From: Petrosia ficiformis
Lineage: Eukaryota > Porifera > Demospongiae > Haplosclerida > Petrosiidae
Direction of reading: 5' to 3'
DNA: 64,000 bases
Assembly (NCBI GenBank): GCA_947044365.1
Contig: OX345636.1
Span: 18,640,548-18,704,547 of the forward strand
The position numbers and the translations under genes were made by a program. The first letter of the stretch is position 1, and every line of letters starts with the position of its first letter. Below the pieces are notes generated by a model, which saw only the letters and a program-made list of their open reading frames with translations, was not told the origin of the DNA and did not search any database. Positions 53,532 to 64,000 of the stretch are shown piece by piece.

Positions 53532-54814
53532 TTTTGCAGAGATATATGTAAAGTGTAAAGTAATGACTGCATGTCTACAGGCATGTTATAACTCCCAGAT
53601 CCCATGATACATCAAAGGTTATGGCAATCACACACCTTGCATGGTATATGTATCAGTATGAAGATGTAGTATATTTATCATGTAATATCCCTTCGATTGC
53701 ATTTTCATAATTCTCTGCGGCAGGAGCCAGACAAGTACAGATCTAGAGAAGAAATTGAAAATTAAGATTTCCTTGTTAACTACTATTTGCAGATACAATG
53801 TGTCAGTACTAGTGCTCTTGTGGCTTTTGTTATGAAGGAGGAATATCACCAGTAACGAGTAGCCCTAGTAAAAAAAATTATTATATGGAATGAAGCCTAT
53901 GACTATCTTTGTCAGTAACAAGTGCATGTCACAAAGTAATCAATCACTGGGGATTTGTTGGTGTGTGGAGAGATATCAAATGTAGCAAAGAATCATTATA
54001 TCTCCCTTTTTCCTCTCACAGACTGAAAATCCTCATGCAAAAATGATAACAAACATTTGCATGTAACAACTAACAAATCAAGGGAGGAGACAGCTATGTA
54101 ACTCTTACAGTACATGTAAAGATGCACGAGCATTGTTCCCTGCTGTGTGCCCTCTTGGGGGGGGTGTGGGGGCAATTTAAATTTTGATTCTCTGATATTG
54201 CTTCTGTTGCAATCTGAGCTAAAATCAGTAATGTCATTATTACATTTAGCTACTAAAGTGAGGGCCCCTAATGCATATTTTGGGGGTGCTTGAGCCCCCT
54301 CTGCCTACCTGTTTTTTCCTCTGCTGCACATTAGTCATGAATTTTATTATAATGTTTATATATTCATAATTGATCATTTCATACAATAGAATCATTCAAG
54401 ATAACTACACATAATTATATAAATGCACAGGGAGGGGGAGTCAATGTGTAATACTATATACACAATGCATGTATACAGTGTATATAATAAAAAGTGTTTG
54501 TATAATATAATTCTGGTATTGGTACTCTTCAAATTAGAATATTCTATTGAGTACCCTCTTGTTTTATAAATATCATTATATATAATGTCTTTCCGTATGT
54601 TAGGTTTTGTCATTATGTAATATAAATAACAGATTCAATCAATAACCTTAATAAAGTGTATACATCCATTATCATGTTACAATTATATACTAATTGTTTG
54701 CAGACACTGGACCACACAGTTTTAAACGTGTTATTAACTTGAAGTATACGACTAGTAATAGTCATTGAAAAACATAACAAATTATGAGCAAGTATCATTA
54801 ATGTTCAAAATTCC
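53532..54814. other. Interval without recognised genes
   Basis: AT-rich with scattered short ORFs. A GGGGGGGGTGTGGGGGC run is at about 54160. I find no exon, TIR pair or tandem array that I can support. Probably the intergenic region between HLCS (3' end) and the Death-ANK gene (5' end). Confidence 0.45.
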
Positions 54815-57800
54815 TCATTTCATTCTAATGAGTCCTCTCATTATATCAAAAGTGTTTCCGTCTGGTTGTAATGACAGACTCTCCCCATCTTTTGTTCTGA
54901 CTCTAAGATATCCATATTCATCAATGCCTGTAATTGTAGCTTCATTGATTTCAGCATGGCCGGATATTTGAACTGTTGTTCCCCTAACAACGAAATGAAC
55001 AAAATTACAAGAAAGATATATATGATTACAGTAACCCTCTGCTTCACCTACACAGGTGAAGGTTAATTAATAACTGACTATTCACATTGACAATAGAATA
55101 AGGAATACACTACCTGTTTATCATAATCAACAAAACCATCAATCATTCCTATAATACAAGATGCTGTCAAACTAAGATGTTGTCAATTGCAATATGGTGT
55201 TTATTAACACAGGGTGCTTAAGCCCATTTAGAAAGTAAACAGAGATGTTCCACTAAATTCCATTCTATAAACAGACATTTTAAAACTTTCGAATTCTTGC
55301 TTTGACTGCTGACAATAGCAGTGTTATATACTATAATCTACAGTTGTTGTGCTGTGTTTTGCTTGTGAATAACAACCATCCATTCTATTTCTTTTCAATA
55401 AATATCGTCTATTCTCTGATTTGTATTCTTTCAACTCAAGAAAATGTGATTTGATATTTGATCTTTCTTTGAACCATCTATTCAAGACAAGTCACACAAG
55501 ACACATTTTCTCATTCAGGACCACAAATCATAATAAATTCAAATGAATAACAAAATACAACTTCTACATAATAATCCTAGCTAACTAGGAAAATACCAAG
55601 ATGCGCATTGTTTTGTGGAAGTTGTTAATTCAAATTTTGTTGCTAAGGAGCCATATTACATTTCCATACATTATAGAACTGTAACAATGTAATTTACTGC
55701 CCGGCCTAACAGGTATGTACCTATGCATCCAGTATTGATAGTACAACTCTTCAATAGCAGATAGTCCCCATTCCTCATACAGTGATATATAAACTTCTAG
55801 TTTATTCAATATGGCAGCCAGAATTTCTTCAAGAGACAAGAGTGAAAGTTGGTTGCTATGTGACTTGTTATGTAATCTTATACAATCATTAATAGATATT
55901 GTGGGGAACTGGTTGTTGACATTTACTCCACAACCTGAAATTGTAAAAGTTTAAGTATGAGTATGATATAACAGTGTTCTGCCCAGAATATTTAAAATGG
56001 TGGTTGGATTCTACATTGCATTTAGTGCTTTTTATCCAGAGTATACTTAATTCTATTTTAGTATTATCTGAGAGTTGGTTAATTTATCTAAGAGGTGGTT
56101 CATTTATCTCAGAGGTGGTTAATCCCAACCAGTGCCAACCAGTGTGGACAGAACACTGATACGATGTAATACACAAGTTTTTTTATTGGATTTTACTATT
56201 TAGCATAAACTTCAATCAAGGGACATCCTTTATGATCGCTTTATTTAATTAAATATGATAACACCAGCCTATAACCTAATTTATTATATTTTAGAGTGTG
56301 TTCTATAGAATGTTACATCATTCAAGGTAAAACTTCTATTGTATTACCTGTAGCTATTAATATTATCAAGTGATAAGAAATTACATTTACATACCCTCTT
56401 CTAAGTACATGTCTAATAATACAAAACAGGTACACATTTTTCTCCCATACCTATCACAGCAGTTACATCCTGTCCTAAAGTAAATGAAGTGGCAATGATA
56501 CCACCGAGCTTAGCTTCTTTACCATAGTATATGTCATTAGGCCATTTTATCATAATTGAGAATTCCTGAGAACAATATAATATATAGATGACGATAATAA
56601 AGAGAATCAATTTCAGAAGGACTTGTATTATTATCTTCATACCAAAACTTTTATGAATAATAAATCCATGAAACAGTGTTTAACATAATTATTTTTATGG
56701 CCCACAGGGACTATCCCTGTCATTGCTTTCTATGGAGTTTAATGTACATGTATTTAAATAATTATGTTTGTGACATACGCTAATGCATTGTACACGCGGT
56801 TGCGTCATTCCAGGATGCACAGTACTATTATACTTTCATGTGTAGTGACCCAGCGATTACATCTGCCTGGTGCATATTTCAAATTATCAATTCAAAAATG
56901 CCCCAGAAAAGCATGTCTCTGGTCCCCCCTACACACATTGGTCAATTAATGGCACTCGAGCTCTACAGACCAGCAGGAAGAAACCTGCTTGTATTTTACG
57001 TAAAACCTGGAACTACATGTGTAATAGTTGTTCTATATATCTGAAATATAATCACTCCTAAAGTTCTACAAGATCCTTAGTTTAAAAAGTAAGAAGAGCA
57101 CAATAACTATAATATAAGCTGTTGTGCTTCAGGCATGAGAAAGTCAGCCACGATTACTGAATGTTGGACAATAGAGAATTAGAGATACATTTTCTTCCTA
57201 TTTGGAACCATGGTTAACAATAATAATAGCAAGACTTACTTCATATCCTTTCTTTGTTCTGATAGCACTAACAACAGACAGTGACATAATGTGTTGAACT
57301 AAACTGACTCGCTTAGCAAGACGTGAAGAAACAGGCATATTTAAAGGTAGAGAAAACATCAGACACCCTTTAGGAGATATCCATATATTCCCACCTCTTC
57401 CTAAAAATGAAAGTTATTGAATGGTGAAACAAGAATAACACATAATAAATTTATTATAAAAACAGAACTATCTTGATAACAGATTGACATGGATGCAATA
57501 AGTAATGATCACAGCCACACCTATCTGTAGAACACATGTGAACATAAATCACCATTATTATCATTGTTATATCATTTCTATATATAATAATTTTTTGCTC
57601 CTCTATTATTAAAACAAGAAGAGTACAACATTAACAATCATGGAGCTAATAGTAACATAATAATAGAAGGGTGCAGCACCCTGCTGTAGAAGGCAAGTGA
57701 GAACACTTCTCAATATGGCTAAGAACATTGTGTCAGTATGGAAAATAAATTACTGTAATACCTCATGGTGATTCTGACAAATATAAATTAGATCGGCTTT

Positions 57801-60298
57801 AATAATTATGCTCAGATATTACAATTATAATTATAGATATAATTAGAATTATTATTGCTGATCATGTGACCTGTGGCCAATCAGAGTGCAGATAATGCGT
57901 CACATCATTGAACATTAAATCACATATTGCACACTTTAAGTTAGTTATTGCACATTTTGCTCACCTCTACTAACGAAGCAGCTCCAACAACAGTGGTAGT
58001 TTACCAGATCGTCAATAAATCACTTAGAACACACTTGACAGTGCATTGTGTGTTTCAATGTAGCACTTGGGCGATCAATAAAGGTCTCGTTTACATAAGG
58101 CACTCGCCTTCGGCTCGTGCATTATGTAAACTCAACCTTTTTTAAAAAAAGCCCTCAAGCTAATTAAAAGACGTAATCACTGTAAAGTGTGTTCTAACTA
58201 TTACATATTATTACAAGTATATAATTATATGTAATTATAATTATAATAATAATTATGTACAATCTAATCATGTGATCTTACCTCTTCCTTTAGTTTGTTG
58301 TCCCGCAATACACACTAAACCATTTTCTTGTGTAAAGCATGTTGTGAATGGCACATTACCAGTAAAAATTGATTGTGTAGAAGTCACTACTGGTCCTATC
58401 AGTAGTGATCGTCCTAAATTGCGAGTCTTTAAATGGCTGAAAAAAGATTTAGAATCGAAATCCAGAGCATTTATTTGTCTATCACTGGGTTTTGTTAAAA
58501 TAGTGACCAGGGTCTCTGTTGATACTTCTGGAGGATCAACTGGTGTGCCAAGACTATAATCGTCGTAAACATTGAGGGAACTTGAATCACTGCCTTTTAT
58601 GCATGTATGTGTAAAGGGCATGGCTTGCTCTGCTTTATTAGAAGTTTTTGTAACCTTTGGCATCACAGCACTGATATACTTTTGTCGATACTGTGTAAAG
58701 AGATAATACAGAACTGATACACATACAAAACTAGACTCGTAGATGTTATATAAACTAGTGTATTATTTATTATCAAGTGATATTATTAGATAGTGAGTTT
58801 ATATGTTGTTAGGCTTCTTTAATTATACACAATGGAGGAGAGATGTGTTACATGATGTTCCTCATTATGGTAGTAAGGAAGAGGTACTTCGACTTCTTGA
58901 AGAGTTAAAAGACCAGAGTGCAGAGCGGTGGCAGCATGAACTGCATGAACTGCATGATTCTACTACACTATGCACCTGGTGAAGACGTGACAGATATAGT
59001 TGTAAGTTTGATGTAAATTATAATCTGATTGTCCACATGAGAATACAACCTCCAGCAACCACAATCATAGTAAAGTAAACTATTATTATACATATGTTAT
59101 TGTGAACATGAAAATTAGTTTGTTTGATCTTCAATTTTTTTTCTAAAATGGTTTTTTGAATTGACTATTTGTAAAAACATCCATTCAAACTTTTCAATCT
59201 TGAAGGGAACCTAGATAGATTCTTGCTCAAGACGGCTGAAGAATGGGAAGTTGATCTTAGGGGTTTTGTAAAACTTGAAAATCAAATAAGACTGATTTTC
59301 ACATTCACAGTCAAATTACATTAAAACTGAATTTCTTTCTAGCTATGCCTATGACTTAAGTTGACAAATAAGATTACAGAGGTCACCTGGATTTAAATAT
59401 TTTCTGTACATCCCCTCTCCCATCTGCTGGTGATGCAAGAGAAATCTTAATATCAACTCACCTCAGGATTACTAGTAACCAGGTATACATGAGAAAGAGG
59501 AGGTATTCCAGGGGAGCCACACTCCAATCCAAGCAATAAAAATAATGACCTCAAAAAATCATGACGTGATTCCCCTGTCTCTTTGAGTTTACCAAGCATG
59601 GAAACATTTGGTGTGTGTACTTCTGGAACTACTAGTTCAAGAAAAGATATGATACTAACACGTTGAAAAGCTGCATCACTCACAAGCCATATACATGGAG
59701 CACTGTCTGGTATGGATGGTGCTGTCTCTAAGCGAGATTCAGTTGCCTTTGCTAAATCTATGACACTCCAAGTAATATCTGCATCATCTGTGAGTGATTG
59801 GGTCGGGATATAAACACATTTAAGAGTGAAGAAAGGCTTCAGTCTGGAATCTGAGGGAGTCACATGAATTAAATCATTTGTATCATTAAACATAGATGTC
59901 TGAATACTACGACGTTTAGTAACAGTATCAGCTATATGAGTGCTAAGATTAATATTCATAGACAAACATCTACCACTGGATTCTACATAACTACTCAATT
60001 CCTTAAGTTCATCACTAGACAATGGTGAAGAGAGATTAGGTGCAATCAATAAAATACAGTTATCCTTCCATGGTTTCCTAGTGACATCTGATAGTGGTAG
60101 AGGGTATATAGTATACCTATCATATCCAAGACATGCTTGTATTTCTTCTTTGGTCTTGGAAAATAAATTAGCAGAATCATTTGAGGGAGTTAGTATCAGC
60201 ACGTTGGGCGGTTTGACTCCTTTCACAGTATTCATGATGCTAGCAGAAGAAACACAAGCAGACAACAAATTCTTAACTGATAACTGAAAAGGTAGCAT
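54815..60298 (-). CDS. HLCS: Holocarboxylase synthetase (biotin-protein ligase), complete, 6 exons, 634 aa
   Basis: Attaches biotin to carboxylases via biotinyl-AMP. Exons from the ATG at 60298: 59462-60298, 58282-58690, 57240-57400, 56451-56565, 55721-55934, 54815-54983; phases join (1905 nt). Exon 1 encodes the N-terminal amidotransferase-like domain (KPPNVLILTPS, CLGYDRYTIYPL, CILLIAPN). The catalytic domain has GRGRGGNIWISP at about 414-425, VQHIMS, and KWPNDIYYGKEAKLGGI at 476-492. It ends GCGVNVNNQFPTISIND, LYYQYWMHR and the SH3-like C-terminal domain (TITGIDEYGYLRV, QPDGNTFDIMR). Length is close to vertebrate HLCS (about 726 aa), with a shorter N-terminus. All key residues of the biotinyl-AMP loop are kept, so the gene looks functional. 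Confidence 0.95.
56693..57190 (-). mobile_element. Dispersed repeat family A, copy 9 (diverged)
   Basis: TTTTTATGGCCCACAGGGAC at the left, CAGACCAGCAGGAAGAAA and CTACAAGATCCTTAG in the middle, GAATGTTGGACAATAGAG at the right. In HLCS intron 3. Confidence 0.7.
57850..58200. mobile_element. Dispersed repeat family E, copy 2
   Basis: Collinear with 46440-46865 but lacks the 45-bp palindromic insertion. Ends with inverted TTAGAACACACTT / AAGTGTGTTCTAA. In HLCS intron 2. Confidence 0.75.
58812..58982 (+). other. Possible coding fragment on the opposite strand inside HLCS intron 1
   Basis: Open from an acceptor-like TTGTTAG to TGA: GFFNYTQWRRDVLHDVPHYG followed by SKEEVLRLLEELKDQ and a WQHELHELHDSTT end. 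Composition is protein-like and amphipathic, but there is no start codon, no clear partner exon and no family recognised. May be a pseudogene fragment. Confidence 0.3.
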
Positions 60299-60750
60299 CA
60301 GAGCCCATCCTATTTATAATTACATGTATTTATATTATAACTATTTATAACTATTAATAATTATTGAGACATTGATTTTAGAAAAGAATAATTTATGATC
60401 ATAATAACTCAATTGATAATAGCAACATTGATGAATGCAAATATTTACAAAATTTGGATAAAAGATAAACCATAATTTCCAGTTGTATATACATTCATAC
60501 ATACATGTACGCATTAATGTACATGTATATAACTGTACAATTAATGGAAGTACAAATACATATACATATGTACATGTATATATGTAAATATATCATTAGA
60601 AAACATTACACATTATAAACTACATGTAACTTGTAAAACAGAGTGGTAACATGAGATAGGCATAAACAATTATATACAGCAATTAAAACTCAACGTGATA
60701 ATAATAATATGTTAGCATTTTCTTCATGACTAGTTAATTACTAGTATTGA

Positions 60751-62910
60751 CTAGTATTGGAACAGTACTAAACTTAAAGCCATCACAGCCATCCCTACAA
60801 CAAGAAATATGGCTACAATGATTCCATTTGTTTTATCAAATTTGTGTGCTGTAGGTAGTAGCTCTTTTAGTGAGATATATACCATCATACCAGCTATAAT
60901 ACCAAATGCTATTCCATATGCCAGAGGGCCAAACAAATACTGGAATATAAGCCAACCTAGTAATGCACCTGAAATTGAAAAATAATTTAATTAAGATAAC
61001 AGAAAAGTGGTCACTACAACATTTAATTGAAATTTAACAAATAAACTTCTTAGATACCAAATCTGTTGGCTTCTAATACAAACAGCAGGATACATGTAGC
61101 ATTGCTTTCTAATGCCATGCAGCCTATATAGGTAGTAGTCTCTTAAAATGGGTTTGTAAGTAAAAATGTTTATCACCAAATACACTACATGTACATGTAC
61201 CTAGAGTAAACAGAAAAGTAGAGACACTACTAGTGTCATCACCAGTGATTGATAGATACTAGATAGTCACCAAAAGCCAAACATAAGGATACGTTTTTCT
61301 CAATATAATCTTGTTATCAATAATTACATAACTTTAGCTTACCAACTGGTTCTGATACACCTGATAAAAATGCCCAGAAGAAAGCCTTCACTCTACTACC
61401 TGTAGCATAGTAAACAGGCATTGCTACACATATTCCTTCGGGAATATTATGTATTGAAATTGCAATTGCTAAAGCGATACCTGTGAGTAAAAGAAAGTTG
61501 AAAAGTATTTATCAAACATGAGCATATACAAAAATTGCCACAAACACTAATTTAAGTGAGTAACGAATGGTAAGTCTTAATGATTGCTTTCCACAGTATG
61601 TTTGTTCATATTATGTGTGTATAATGTATAACATTTGTTTCCATTTTCTACCAGATGTATACTGAAAGTCGTGAAACAGTAACCGTGAGTTATAAAAATT
61701 GTCATAACTAAAAGTCTATCATTTTGATCCTTGTAGCTCGGTCAAAGTGCCAAAATCGAAGTTGGTAGCTTGATCAAAGTCCCAATTTCTGGACAACTAG
61801 GAACTGCCACTTTGTGTTAATTGTCCAGAAATTTAGGGAATTATAGGGTTGTGCACAATGGTGTGGAAACAGCCAGTCATGCATGACATTGTCCGATAAA
61901 TCTATTGAATGTCCAGTAAATTGAAACTGCACTATGTACAAAGTATATGGGGAACAGGATGAGTGGTGAAAATAGGTCAAAATGTCCAGTAGTTGGCTCA
62001 ATGTTTCCACGCCCCTGGTTGTGCAATAATTCAATATATCATACATTGCAGTATTATTTCATTTCAACAGTAGTTTTAACAGGAATTGGTATACATGTCA
62101 ATTCAACACCACAGTAGTAAGACAGTACTACACTGACAGTAGAACTAAGGTAATTACGATTACTGTATGGTGACATTTTATTGACATATACTTTACTATA
62201 GGAATATGGAAAGAAATTAGGTTTTGTGATATGAGAAAGCAATGAGCTATAAACCAATCAGAGAGATGTTACAATTTATCTCATTTGGTTTTCGAATGTC
62301 AACTAACAGAACAGTTAACAATCTACTAGGGTTGCAACAAATATTCGCTCGTTATTTTGGTATTCGAATGTATTTTTAGCATCAGGATATTCGTTTAATG
62401 TTTGAGCATGTGCAGAAATTCAACACGTGAAATTATAATTGCAATAAAATGGCCACGGAGAAGTTTCTTGCTCCGTGTTACCGGCTTTCTACACCTGTAG
62501 AGTACTGAATGGATAGTTTAAACAACTTTGGCTGTTGTTATAAACATCTATAGCAACTGTTAACAACAAAATGGTGAGCTAACATTTGATATCTCACTAC
62601 AAAAAGGTTATAACAAAATTTCTCTGAAAGTAAATAAATATCCTGATATTCATTCATAAAACTAAGCGAATATCCGGATATCAAAAACTGCTATTCGTTG
62701 CAGCCCTACAATCTACATTTATATGTATAACTAACCTAATGAAGGGTCAGATAAAGTGCCAATGAATGTTGCCAGACCCTCTGGAAAGTTGTGAATAGCT
62801 ATAGCCAAACCTGTTAATACACCCATATGTCTTAATTTCTGTATGTCAGGATTAACAACATTTGTGATTTCTCTGAACTGTTCTATTCCTTCAACTCCAG
62901 ACTGCTCCTG
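60751..62910 (-). CDS. ZIP zinc transporter, ZupT-like, C-terminal 176 aa (5' part outside window)
   Basis: Multipass metal-ion importer of the ZIP family. Exons: 62736-62910, 61343-61480, 60751-60968 (stop TAG). Phases 0/1/1 join. The two metal-binding helices carry [14 protein letters not shown] and [14 protein letters not shown], the HNxPEG signatures. [40 protein letters not shown] and the last span [14 protein letters not shown] match bacterial ZupT and plant ZTP29-like members more than the LIV-1 group. The Q-rich start ([12 protein letters not shown]) is the end of the variable loop. Upstream exons are beyond 62911; none seen before the right edge. It ends 450 bases upstream of the HLCS start on the same strand. 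Confidence 0.92.
61200..61312 (-). repeat. Repeat family A fragment
   Basis: AAGTAGAGACACTACTAGTG TCATCACCAGTGATTGATA and ATAAGGATACGTTTTTCTCA match the inverted 5' end of family A (compare 41925-42020). In ZIP intron. Confidence 0.6.
61730..62030. repeat. Dispersed repeat shared with 23120-23300
   Basis: GTCCAGTAAATTGAAACTGC, GGGGAACAGGA, AGGTCAAAATGTCC and CAATGTTTCCACG correspond to TCAAATAAATTGAAACTGAA ... GTCAAAATGTCTGG ... at 23120-23300 in JMJD6 intron 1. Termini unclear. Confidence 0.55.
62046..62196. mobile_element. MITE family B, copy 4 (left end damaged)
   Basis: CATGTCAATTCAACACCACA GTAGTAAGACAGTA and the right end TACTGTATGGTGACATTTTATTGACATATACT match copies 1 and 2. Confidence 0.65.
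62327..62708. mobile_element. hAT-like MITE with 8-bp duplication CAATCTAC
   Basis: TAGGGTTGCAACAAATATTC at the left and GTTGCAGCCCTA at the right. Exact 8-base duplication CAATCTAC at 62319-62326 and 62709-62716. Contains an ATGGCCACGGAGAAGTTTCT start related to 11005 in the element at 10878, suggesting a shared transposase first exon. In ZIP intron. Confidence 0.92.
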
Positions 62911-62999
62911 CTGTAATAAAATAAGTAGAAAAATAATATTTGATAATTGTTTTCAAACTTTCAATATAATGTGATTGGCTCTAAAACAAGGCTTGTGGA

Positions 63000-63606
63000 T
63001 TAACCCTTAGAGGACTGAGCCTGTTTTTCACAATTCTTCCCATTTCCAATACTGGCAACTCTATTGCATATAATGTGGCCACCGTTCACTTTCTTTCCTC
63101 CAAACTTGGCTCCTTTTCTGACACGGAGTACCACTTCCACCAACTTGCTTACCGGGACTCGAAAGTCCCCAAGCGCTTCATAGGATCAAATCAAATGCAG
63201 TTCTCTCCCTCTATTCACTGGAACTGGGGCTAACAAAATGACCCCACTGCATGTTGGTACCAGCTACACCCACAATTTCAGGTTTCAGAGCAAGGAAAAT
63301 GCCTCAGGTACCCACCAGTGTGCATGGGCGGGGTCAAAAAATGCAAAATTCGTCAGCAGCGAGGGGGCTGTGCTCCCTTCGAACCCCCGCATTAACGGGG
63401 GGACACCCCCCTTTATAATTCCCCCCATGATTGTTATTTAGGCCAAAGGGCAGCCGAAAAACCATCAACTTTTTTAGCCACGTTCATCAGCTTGTGCCTG
63501 ACGCCAATTACAACCATTTGGACAGCTTCGTGTAGCTAGGAACAGACGGCAAACCACGTAGGGGTGAAATGTCACATATATGTGACATCAGTCCTCTAAG
63601 GGTTAA
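63000..63606. mobile_element. piggyBac-like MITE, copy 3 (best preserved)
   Basis: TTAACCCTTAGAGGACTGAG to CAGTCCTCTAAGGGTTAA: 19 bases of perfect inverted ends including TTAA. Interior 85-90% like copy 2. Lies next to the ZIP exon 62736-62910. Confidence 0.9.
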
Positions 63607-64000
63607 GATTTCAAAAATGATTTTTGTTTTATCTGAATTGAGTGTTAAATTAGCTCTAGAATGGTATAATATACACATGTACATGTACATTCAAATTGAG
63701 ATAAATACAAAGCCACAACAAACGAGTAAATCATGCTAATTTTTTGACTTATTTAATTCTGTAAATTTGTTTAGCAGAGGCTATTCAAGGACATAGAGGT
63801 ATCAATGGGAAGGTAAGACATTAGTTAAGCTTTTATAAAACAAGTGATCACCAATTTATAATCTATTTTCACATGTATCTCAAAATTATATTTCAAACCA
63901 CTTTCTCGAAACCGGTCACATACATGTATTTGATAATATTGAAAAGGAAATGATCTGCATTTTGCTCTAGAAATTGTACATGTATAATTTCATTGGTCGT
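63607..64000. other. Right edge, no gene recognised
   Basis: A 36-base plus-strand segment at 63777-63812 is bounded by TTTAGCAG and GTAAGAC and could be a small exon, but too short to assign. Otherwise intron-like AT-rich sequence, probably still within the ZIP gene. Confidence 0.3.

Overview
The window is a piece of a eukaryotic, very probably early-branching metazoan genome. It is AT-rich and has GT-AG introns of a few hundred bases to 3.5 kb. It carries animal genes (gamma-secretase APH-1, JMJD6, insulin-degrading enzyme, holocarboxylase synthetase, a ZIP zinc transporter) beside an intronless Death-domain/ankyrin giant and an AIG1-like GTPase, families that are expanded in sponges. A demosponge is my best guess; the sequence does not prove it. 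No prokaryotic features (operons, CRISPR arrays, phage genes) are present. Exon models were built by hand from splice sites, phase continuity and family similarity.

Layout, left to right. 580-5035 (+): last three coding exons of APH-1. 5268-7763 (-): unassigned extracellular-type coding pieces, one with an apparent frameshift. 7878-8326: 55-bp tandem repeat. 8802-9994 (-): AIG1/GIMAP-like GTPase exon. 10457-24154 (-): complete nine-exon JMJD6. Its introns hold a hAT-type element, a decayed Penelope-like retroelement with inverted ends and hammerhead-ribozyme motifs, a foldback element and a 33-copy 36-bp minisatellite. 24333-25265 (-): small Pro/Gln-rich protein with a Cys-rich tail. 25800-27612 (+): decayed LINE. 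28406-43163 (+): complete 13-exon insulysin (IDE) with an N-terminal membrane anchor. 43165-47340: nested mobile elements. 48341-52708 (-): 1455-codon intronless Death-ANK gene flanked by two inverted copies of one MITE. 54815-60298 (-): complete six-exon HLCS. 60751-62910 (-): C-terminal half of a ZupT-like ZIP transporter, continuing beyond the right edge.

The rest is dominated by short non-autonomous DNA transposons: hAT-like with 8-bp duplications, piggyBac-like with TTAA ends, pogo-like with TA, palindromic elements with 9-bp duplications, and others. Several are nested, and other copies in the same window supply the empty sites. I saw no single operon-like new system. The most unusual items are the Penelope element with putative hammerheads, the membrane-tethered IDE, the MITE-bracketed intronless Death-ANK gene, and two TIR elements that each carry a tiny acidic ORF.
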